A DNA stretch of 64,000 bases from Gemmata palustris. Lineage in GTDB: Bacteria; Planctomycetota; Planctomycetia; Gemmatales; Gemmataceae. The translations under genes and the position numbers were made by a program. Shown in pieces: positions 61,696 to 64,000 of the stretch. The notes beneath the pieces were generated by a model. The model did no database searches, had not been told where the DNA came from, and saw nothing but the letters and a program-made list of their open reading frames with translations. How positions within the stretch are numbered: the stretch's first letter is position 1; every line of letters starts with the position of its first letter. Location: NCBI RefSeq assembly GCF_017939745.1, contig NZ_JAGKQQ010000001.1, positions 6,897,299-6,961,298 on the forward strand, in the 5' to 3' direction.

Positions 61696-63888
61696 CTACT
61701 TGCGCTCGTTTAGCACCGCGAGTATCGCTTGCGCGTAGAGCCGGTGCCCGAAGTCGTTGGGGTGGTTCAGCCCGTTGCCGGTCAGGTCCAGGTCGTGCTT
61801 GTTCTTCAGCATCAGCTCCCACACGGCGGTCAGGTCCGCGAGCGCGACGCCGGGGCCGGTCATGCCCTTTAACACGTCGCGGTACTTCGGGAACATGTCG
61901 CGCGGGGTCGCGGTCCATTCGCCGTGGCCCAGCATCGATGCGACCAGAATAACTTCAATGTCCTTGTCGGCGGCTTTGATCCGGTCGAGGATCGTGCGGG
62001 TCTGTTCGCCGAACCACTTCGGGTCGCGCCGCCCCACATCGTTCATGCCGTAAGCGACCACGATCAAGTTCGGTTTCTCGGCCAGGAGCTTGTCGAGATC
62101 CTGGACCCCGTTTGCCACGCTCCACCCGCCGACCGCCCGGTTCTTGAGCGCGATCCGGCAATCGAATCGCGCCTGCAACTGCGCCGTCACGAGTTCCGCG
62201 AACCCGGGCTGGAACGGGGCCGCGTTGGACAGCACCGAGGCGTCCGCGCCGGTAGAGATACTGTCGCCGCTGACGCCGAGCGTGAACGCTTCACCCGCTT
62301 TCAAACGAGCGGCCGTCTTCGGTAGGCTGCCCGCGATCGCGTCGGCGGCGATTTTTTCGTCGCGGCGCCGATAAGTGACCTCCACGTTGCGGTCGTGGAA
62401 CCAGCGCCCCGCGTGGTACATGAGCGATTCGTTCGGGTGCCCCACACGCGCCGCGTAGCTCTGCGGTGAACCTTTGGGTACGAACAGTGTGCGGGCCGGA
62501 ATCGATTCGATGGAGGCGCCCTTCGTGAATGTCAGCGTCAGCCCGTCCTTCGAGAGCGCCACCGCGTCGCGGTCGAACCGGTGCCGGCGATCGGCCGTCG
62601 CGACCTCCAGAACCTCGGTAGCCGGGAACGCGAGCCGGGCCGTGATCGGCCCCTCGTCCTTCATCTGGAGCAGGACGCTGCTCTCGCGGTGAACGACCGG
62701 TGAGGCCCACGCGGGTGCGAGCAGGTGCAGGTCCGCCAGCGTCTCCTCCACCTTGCGCGGGGCGAGCAAGTTCTTCTTCAGCACGTCGGCCCACATCTCC
62801 GCCGCTTTCGCTTGACCCAGTGCGCTAAAGTGCCGGCGCGATCCGGCCCCACCTCGATACTTCCCGGTCAGCGTGTCCGTGTCCGGGCCGGACTGGAAGC
62901 CGGGTCGAGCGACCAGTTCGTCGATCGCCTTGCGGATACGCGATTCGCCCTCGGGGTCGGTGTAAACGGTCGGGTGGTGCGTCGATTTCGCCAGCAACCA
63001 CGGCGGCTGAGTGCCCCACTCCGTGGCCGCTGTGTGCCGAATCGCGCGCACGTTCGCGACGTACTTCTCGGTGGTGGTTTTGGCGATCACGTCCGATTCG
63101 CCCTGCTGCCACAGCACGGCCCGGAACGCGCCCAGCGCTTTCCCCGTTTCGACGAGACGCCCGTGAAGCACTCCGTCCGGCGCCCACTGCGAAGTCGCGG
63201 TCGCGCCGACGGCGACGTTGGCGAACGCGACCGGGACGCCGAATTCCTTGACCAAGGCGTCCCCCACGGGCGGCCAGATCGAGCCGTCCGTGCTACCGTC
63301 CGGGACCGGCTGCGGGTCGTTCGCCACGCCCCACGTACTCTTCGCAGCATTCCAGGCGACGACGCGCTTTTGCGGGTCCGTCACGATCAGTTTCTCGTCG
63401 TTGCAGTTGGTCGCATACGACTGGCCGGCGACGACGAACACTTCGCCCACGCCGAACGGCTCGACCGCGCCCCGGTGCGTCACGACTTCGGCTTGTCGGC
63501 ACCGGATTTCGAGCCGGTACCACCCGCCGGCCGGCACGCGGGCCGTGGCCGCGGGGCCGGCATTCTCGGCTCGGACGTTCAGCTTGGTCCACGGCACGTC
63601 GCGCCCGGTCGCACCGGTTAATTGCACCACGCGGTATTCCCAGGCCGCGTGCCCCGGGGACTTGACGGGCTCCAGGCGCAGGGCGACATCGGCGAACCCG
63701 AACGCCGAATGACCGGGCTTCTCCTTCGCGGCCGCGACGGGGTCGAAACCGGTGCGCTGGACCACCTGGTTGGGTTTGGGCGCCACTACGGTTAGGGGGG
63801 CGGGTTCGGCTCCGGTTAGTGAACTTATCGTCGCGAGCCACATGAGGCACGCGAGAGAGTACACCGGTCGGTTCGGCAAACGGCGCAT
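61696..63888 (-). CDS. Secreted two-domain esterase: SASA-like plus SGNH/GDSL hydrolase
   Basis: About 730 residues with a signal peptide (PVYSLACLMWLATISSLTGA). The N-terminal part (residues 60-390) resembles the sialate O-acetylesterase type (VVAGQSYATNCNDEKL as the G-x-S-like block, VLWQQGESDVIAKTTTEKYV later). The C-terminal part is an SGNH hydrolase: GVSGDSISTGADASVLSNAA is block I with the catalytic serine, VVAYGMNDVGRRDPKWF is block III, and GNGLNHPNDFGHRLYAQAIL is block V with Asp and His. A fusion of the two acts presumably on acetylated polysaccharide outside the cell. The start at MRRLPNRP was chosen, because the 22 residues further upstream lack a signal-like pattern. Confidence 0.85.
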   Translation of the reverse strand: MRRLPNRPVYSLACLMWLATISSLTGAEPAPLTVVAPKPNQVVQRTGFDPVAAAKEKPGHSAFGFADVALRLEPVKSPGHAAWEYRVVQLTGATGRDVPWTKLNVRAENAGPAATARVPAGGWYRLEIRCRQAEVVTHRGAVEPFGVGEVFVVAGQSYATNCNDEKLIVTDPQKRVVAWNAAKSTWGVANDPQPVPDGSTDGSIWPPVGDALVKEFGVPVAFANVAVGATATSQWAPDGVLHGRLVETGKALGAFRAVLWQQGESDVIAKTTTEKYVANVRAIRHTAATEWGTQPPWLLAKSTHHPTVYTDPEGESRIRKAIDELVARPGFQSGPDTDTLTGKYRGGAGSRRHFSALGQAKAAEMWADVLKKNLLAPRKVEETLADLHLLAPAWASPVVHRESSVLLQMKDEGPITARLAFPATEVLEVATADRRHRFDRDAVALSKDGLTLTFTKGASIESIPARTLFVPKGSPQSYAARVGHPNESLMYHAGRWFHDRNVEVTYRRRDEKIAADAIAGSLPKTAARLKAGEAFTLGVSGDSISTGADASVLSNAAPFQPGFAELVTAQLQARFDCRIALKNRAVGGWSVANGVQDLDKLLAEKPNLIVVAYGMNDVGRRDPKWFGEQTRTILDRIKAADKDIEVILVASMLGHGEWTATPRDMFPKYRDVLKGMTGPGVALADLTAVWELMLKNKHDLDLTGNGLNHPNDFGHRLYAQAILAVLNERK

Positions 63889-64000
63889 AGCGGCTCTACA
63901 ACGAGGAGAGGGTGATCGAACGTTACCGGGCAACGGCACCGCCAACAATACCACGGCACGGGCCAGACTGCGACAGGGCGCAATGAGTTGTCCCGCACGC

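Overview
The window is high-GC DNA from a planctomycete, most likely of the Gemmata group (Gemmataceae). This is inferred from the gene content: an alternative complex III (ACIII) respiratory operon, a WD40-repeat Ser/Thr kinase, PQQ-type propeller proteins, toroid/HEAT secreted proteins, a FemAB-like protein of the PEP-CTERM type, and several dispersed palindromic repeat families. No rRNA, tRNA or CRISPR array was seen. Most annotated starts are ATG; several GTG starts are supported by a ribosome binding site or by a signal peptide.

Layout. 1-12.3 kb: end of a glycosyltransferase, FemAB-like protein, sigma-54-type activator, GNAT, glmS, acyl desaturase, a two-gene minus-strand membrane pair (one a GT39-like transferase), a HAD phosphatase and a Wza-like export lipoprotein. 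These mostly concern the envelope and polysaccharides. 12.7-25 kb: WD40 kinase, a SUKH-type protein of mosaic composition, rhodanese, PQQ propeller protein, double GNAT, secreted thioredoxin-like protein, trmL, ftsK, a 35-residue membrane peptide and an aldo/keto reductase.

25.1-38.4 kb is the centrepiece: a co-directional respiratory cluster. It holds actA, actB, an actC-actD fusion, actE and actF, then a small membrane protein of unknown function, a CcoS-like peptide, ccoN, ccoO and a mono-heme CcoP-like cytochrome. Together they would take electrons from quinol through ACIII and c-type hemes to a cbb3-type oxygen reductase. A perfect TGTGA-N6-TCACA palindrome sits just upstream of actA, which suggests control by a CRP/FNR-family regulator.

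38.6-50.4 kb: a lipoprotein with a degenerate phosphatase-like domain, a HAD hydrolase, a degenerate SF1-helicase-like coiled-coil protein, a secreted transglutaminase, a second PQQ protein and hypothetical envelope proteins. 50.48-51.89 kb is a complete 1,408-bp ISKra4-like insertion sequence with 23-bp perfect terminal repeats and a 9-bp target duplication, inserted inside a dispersed palindromic repeat. 52-64 kb: HpcH/HpaI aldolase, small membrane protein, OYE-like oxidoreductase, tandem toroid/HEAT paralogues, a glycine-rich-tail membrane protein, a sugar isomerase-like TIM barrel and a SASA/SGNH double esterase.

Between the genes, at least five repeat types recur or form long hairpins: a CACAGGGCTTCCGCCCTGTG family, a TGTTAGC-motif family, a 26-bp-arm hairpin family, a 33-bp perfect hairpin and a 32-bp-arm MITE-like element. 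All functional calls come from reading the sequence alone; no database search was run.
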